Shown in pieces: positions 14,847 to 17,157 of a DNA stretch of 17,157 nt; position 1 is the stretch's first letter; each line of letters starts with the position of its first letter. Both the position numbers and the translations under genes were made by a program. The notes under the pieces were generated by a model. That model was given only the letters and a program-made list of their open reading frames with translations. It made no database searches and was not told where the DNA came from. Origin of the DNA: CAYMRB01 sp964392615 (GTDB lineage Bacteria; Planctomycetota; UBA8108); the NCBI GenBank assembly GCA_964392615.1, contig CAYMRB010000205.1, forward strand, positions 1 through 17,157. The letters run 5' to 3'.

Positions 14847-16166
14847 TCAGGTCGTCAGGTTCGCGAAGCGGAGCCTCTCTGTCGCTCGGAGCAGAGCCTG
14901 TTCCGAAGTGATCGTGCCGGTCTCCACCAATCGCTCGAGGCAGTCGTCCAGCAGGACCATCGCGCCGCTCTTGTCGGCCTGCATGAGCATGGGGATCTGC
15001 CAGACGCGGCCGTCTCGGATCAGCTCGGCGATGGCTTCGTCGACGACCAGCACTTCGTATGCGAGGCTGCGGCCCTTGCCGTCCGCGTTCGGCGCGAGAT
15101 CGAGACAGAGAATCGCCCGCAGGTTCATGGAGAGCGCCCTGAAGACCGCGGTGCGCCGGTCGTCCGGATACTGCTCGACCAGGCGACTGAGCGTATCCGC
15201 AGCGTTGTGCGAGGAGCACTCACCGAAGACCAGGTGGCCCATTTCCGCAGCGGTCAGTGCTGCGTTCGTTGCGTCGGGAGTGCCGAGGTTGCCTGCGACG
15301 ATGACGTCCGCGTCCTGGCGGAGCGTGGCGCGCATCGCTGCGCTCGAAGACACTGCGTGCTCGCCGATCTTGCGCTGTGAGACGAACGAGGTGTGGCTCG
15401 TGATCGAGTGCTCTAGCGTCTCGTCGAGCACGACGATGTGCTTCTGACTCGTCCGGTTGATGTCGTTGACCAGAGAAGCGATCGCGGTCGTGCGCCCCGA
15501 TCCGCGCGGTCCTGTGACGATCACGAGTCCGCTGCGGAGTTCCGTGAATCGTGCCGCGGCTTCCGGGAGATGCAGGTCGGCGGGTGTCGGCACCGGATCT
15601 GGAACGGGCGAGAATCTCGCCGCGATGCCCTTTTGGTGTTCGAGCAAGCTCGCGCGGATGCGGCCGAGCGGGCCGAGGTTGGCGCAGAACTCGATCGTCC
15701 CGCTCTTGGTGAATCCGTCGTGCAGCGCCGGAGGAAGAAGTGCGAGAATCTGGGCGCGACAGTCCTGCGGCGAGATCGCCGGCACGTCGAACGGCAAGAG
15801 GTTGCCATGCAGGCGGATTCTGGGAACCTCGCCGGCGGAGACGTGGAGCGCCGACCCTCCGAAATCGCGCGTGGCCTGAATCAGCGCGCTGAGTGTCGCT
15901 CGCGAATCTCGATCGCCGTGCGCCGCGGGTTTCGACGTCGTCGAGCTCTTCACGGCGCTCGTCTCGTTCGGGCGATACGAGGCAGCCAGGTGTCCGTGGA
16001 TCGTCAGCGTCTCACGGAGCGTCGTCGTGTCGAGCAGGCCCGCCTCGATCAGGATCTGGCCGATCGGCTTCGCCGGCTCTCTGTCGCGCTGGACCTCCAG
16101 ACAGCCGTCGAGATCCTTCTGACTGACGATGTGCAGGTTGACCAGGAGCTCGCCGAGGTGCCGCAT
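14847..16166 (-). CDS. PilT-like ATPase paralogue 1 with GspE-type N-terminal domain, altered Walker A and B
   Basis: A 439-residue protein. Residues about 1-60 (LGELLVNLHIVSQKDLDGCL, then IGQILIEAGLLDTTTL) look like the MshEN/GspE N-terminal domain, which in relatives can bind cyclic di-GMP. A Ser/Thr/Lys-rich linker (about 65-90) leads to a PilT body. The phosphate loop is GPRGSGRTT (219-227) with R225 in place of the invariant lysine. The Asp box is VVLDETLEHS, and the Walker B region DADVIVAGNLGTPDA has N293 where the catalytic glutamate should be. IAELIRDGRVWQIPMLMQ matches the PilT AIRNLIRE helix. With both ATPase motifs changed it is probably a poor or inactive ATPase. No other pilus gene is visible. 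It is the first gene of a two-gene unit with paralogue 2; the ribosome binding site (AAAGGA, 12 bases away) is weak. Confidence 0.82.
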   Translation of the reverse strand: MRHLGELLVNLHIVSQKDLDGCLEVQRDREPAKPIGQILIEAGLLDTTTLRETLTIHGHLAASYRPNETSAVKSSTTSKPAAHGDRDSRATLSALIQATRDFGGSALHVSAGEVPRIRLHGNLLPFDVPAISPQDCRAQILALLPPALHDGFTKSGTIEFCANLGPLGRIRASLLEHQKGIAARFSPVPDPVPTPADLHLPEAAARFTELRSGLVIVTGPRGSGRTTAIASLVNDINRTSQKHIVVLDETLEHSITSHTSFVSQRKIGEHAVSSSAAMRATLRQDADVIVAGNLGTPDATNAALTAAEMGHLVFGECSSHNAADTLSRLVEQYPDDRRTAVFRALSMNLRAILCLDLAPNADGKGRSLAYEVLVVDEAIAELIRDGRVWQIPMLMQADKSGAMVLLDDCLERLVETGTITSEQALLRATERLRFANLTT

Positions 16167-16260
16167 GCGATCGGCCCGTCCTTTGTTTCAGACCTTCCCC
16201 CCTTCACTCGGTCGGCAGGACGGGCGGATTCCTTGCGTCGTGGGGCGAACGTTCCGATAG

Positions 16261-16281
16261 CAGCCCTTCTTCAACGGGCTG
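16261..16281. repeat. Dispersed short repeat, copy B, forming a perfect hairpin
   Basis: CAGCCC-ttcttcaac-GGGCTG is a 6-bp perfect inverted repeat with a 9-base loop. It contains the same TTCAACGGGCTG as bases 10456-10467. It begins five bases after the stop codon of the NUDIX gene (read on -), where a transcript hairpin would be expected, but no T-tract follows, so a classical intrinsic terminator is not supported. The rest of the 120-base gap (16167-16286) shows nothing I can name. Confidence 0.45.
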
Positions 16282-16286
16282 ACAGG

Positions 16287-16823
16287 TCAGTCCGCCGCTG
16301 GGCTGTGGCGTGCCGCCAGCCAGAGTCCCGCGTACAGCTTGGGGTCGACCATCGCTCCGCGTTCGCGAGCGGCGAGGAGCCATGCGTCGAGCTCGCCGAG
16401 CGGCACTTCCCGCACCGTGATCGACTCGTCCTCGTCTCCGCCGCCCGGACCCGTCTTGCGCAGGCCGCGAGCCAGGAAGAACGACGTGACCTCGCTGGAG
16501 ACGCCGGGGCTCGGCGGCCCCTCCGTCAGGAGCTCGATGTCGGCTGCCTCGTAGCCCGTCTCTTCGAGAAGCTCGCGACGCGCTGCGGCCACGAGCGGCT
16601 CATCCTCCTCGCCCTGGATATCGCCGGCAAGCCCCGCGGGCAGCTCGATGACGGTCGCGGCGACGGGGATGCGGTACTGCTCGACGAGCACGATGCGGTC
16701 GTCGTCGGTGATCGGAACGAGGATGACGACGCCGGTCGCCTGAGGACGATGCGCGTACTCCCAACCGTCGGCGTCGATGAATTCGAGGTGGCGTCCCCGG
16801 AACAGGATTCTCTTCGTGCTCAT
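16287..16823 (-). CDS. NUDIX hydrolase, ADP-ribose pyrophosphatase-like
   Basis: The 178-residue protein has the NUDIX box in the form ELPAGLAGDIQGEEDEPLVA followed by AARRELLEETGYEA; the E-x7-REUxEExGU part is exact, while the leading glycine is displaced by a two-residue insertion. Before it, VEQYRIPVAATVIELPAG, and after it, GPPSPGVSSEVTSFFLA, are the features of the ADP-ribose pyrophosphatase (NudF) group, which splits ADP-ribose into AMP and ribose 5-phosphate. Other NDP-sugars are possible. ATG 16823 overlaps the stop of the upstream PncB-like gene by one base (TGATG); a GTG at 16826 would overlap by four (GTGA). Either way the two are translationally linked, which suits removal of ADP-ribose, a product of NAD breakdown, beside NAD salvage. 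Confidence 0.85.
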   Translation of the reverse strand: MSTKRILFRGRHLEFIDADGWEYAHRPQATGVVILVPITDDDRIVLVEQYRIPVAATVIELPAGLAGDIQGEEDEPLVAAARRELLEETGYEAADIELLTEGPPSPGVSSEVTSFFLARGLRKTGPGGGDEDESITVREVPLGELDAWLLAARERGAMVDPKLYAGLWLAARHSPAAD

Positions 16824-17157
16824 CACTCTTCGTCTGGATTCTCGAACGGGGTTGATTCGGAGGTCGCCGCGGCGCCGAGCTCGACCTCGAGGCGGTGGAG
16901 CTCTTCGGAGAGACCGACGAGGTACGGCGCTCCGTCGCGCAGGGCACGGCCCGCTTCGAAGCTCGCCAGCTCGGACGCGGCGCGCTCGCGCGACTCGGTG
17001 AGCTCCGGGAGCTCGGCGACGCGACGTCCCGAGGCGAGGACCGGTTCGAGAAGCTCTCGCGTCGAGGTGTGCGGCTGGATCGGAAGCCGCTTCGCGCCGG
17101 CGCCGAGCTCGACGAAGCGACCGGTACGCTGCGGCGATGCCCCCGCTGCGGCGATCA
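16823..17157 (-). CDS. pncB: C-terminal part of a nicotinate phosphoribosyltransferase-like protein (partial)
   Basis: An open frame without stops runs from the window edge to a TGA at 16825-16823; about 111 residues are visible. The segment reads FVELGAGAKRLPIQPHTSTR, ELLEPVLASGRRVAELPELT, ESRERAASELASFEAGRALR, then APYLVGLSEELHRLEVEL and an acidic tail. This resembles the C-terminal end of nicotinate phosphoribosyltransferases: a 'L(L/V)xPVxxxGxxVxELP' strand, a helix beginning xxxRERxxxxL, and a closing 'YxVxLSEEL' helix. The enzyme joins nicotinate and PRPP to give nicotinate mononucleotide. The active site is outside the window, so the call rests on the tail alone and on the coupled NUDIX gene and nearby PncA and NadD-NadK. 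The start is not visible. Confidence 0.62.
   Translation of the reverse strand, partial: IAAAGASPQRTGRFVELGAGAKRLPIQPHTSTRELLEPVLASGRRVAELPELTESRERAASELASFEAGRALRDGAPYLVGLSEELHRLEVELGAAATSESTPFENPDEE

Noticed and set aside
14836..15219. N-terminal extension of PilT-like paralogue 2 to an upstream start
   Set aside because: The added residues overlap paralogue 1 in another frame and are not PilT-like; conserved sequence starts at ATG 14835.
16261..16281. Rho-independent terminator of the NUDIX gene
   Set aside because: The hairpin is well placed, but the bases after it on - are CTATCGG, not a T-tract, and the same core recurs elsewhere, so it is kept as a repeat instead.

Overview
The window is GC-rich and almost fully coding, and looks like chromosome from a Planctomycetota-type bacterium. 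The clearest hint is the first large gene: a secreted CotH / lamin-tail protein ending in a paired dockerin-like calcium-binding repeat, an architecture common in that phylum. The taxonomic call is inference; there is no rRNA or marker gene. I see no tRNA, CRISPR array, insertion sequence or prophage gene, and no gene-free stretch longer than about 160 bases.

Layout: positions 1-143 hold the Thr-Pro-repeat tail of an upstream gene. It is followed on + by the 1657-residue CotH / lamin-tail surface protein (186-5159) and a Uma2-type PD-(D/E)XK nuclease (5212-5754). A secreted serine hydrolase (5769-8306) lies on -, convergent with Uma2. Divergent from it, a compact + strand run encodes a DUF374 acyltransferase, a nicotinamidase-like hydrolase, an NAD-type isocitrate dehydrogenase, a fused NadD-NadK enzyme and a metallo-beta-lactamase-fold hydrolase (8361-13747). 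Facing it on - are a nicotinate phosphoribosyltransferase C-terminus at the window edge, a NUDIX ADP-ribose pyrophosphatase-like gene, and two tandem PilT-like ATPase paralogues (17157-13762).

The unifying theme is NAD(P) metabolism. PncA-like deamidation of nicotinamide, PncB-like phosphoribosylation of nicotinate, NadD adenylylation and NadK phosphorylation all lie within 8 kb, together with a NUDIX enzyme expected to clear ADP-ribose and an NAD-using dehydrogenase. Only NAD synthetase (NadE) is missing from the visible salvage route. The most unusual items are the single-chain NadD-NadK fusion, with an altered HxGH nucleotidyl-transfer motif, and the tandem PilT paralogues, both of which have lost the Walker A lysine and have degenerated in different ways.

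All family assignments come from reading motifs by eye; no database search was run.
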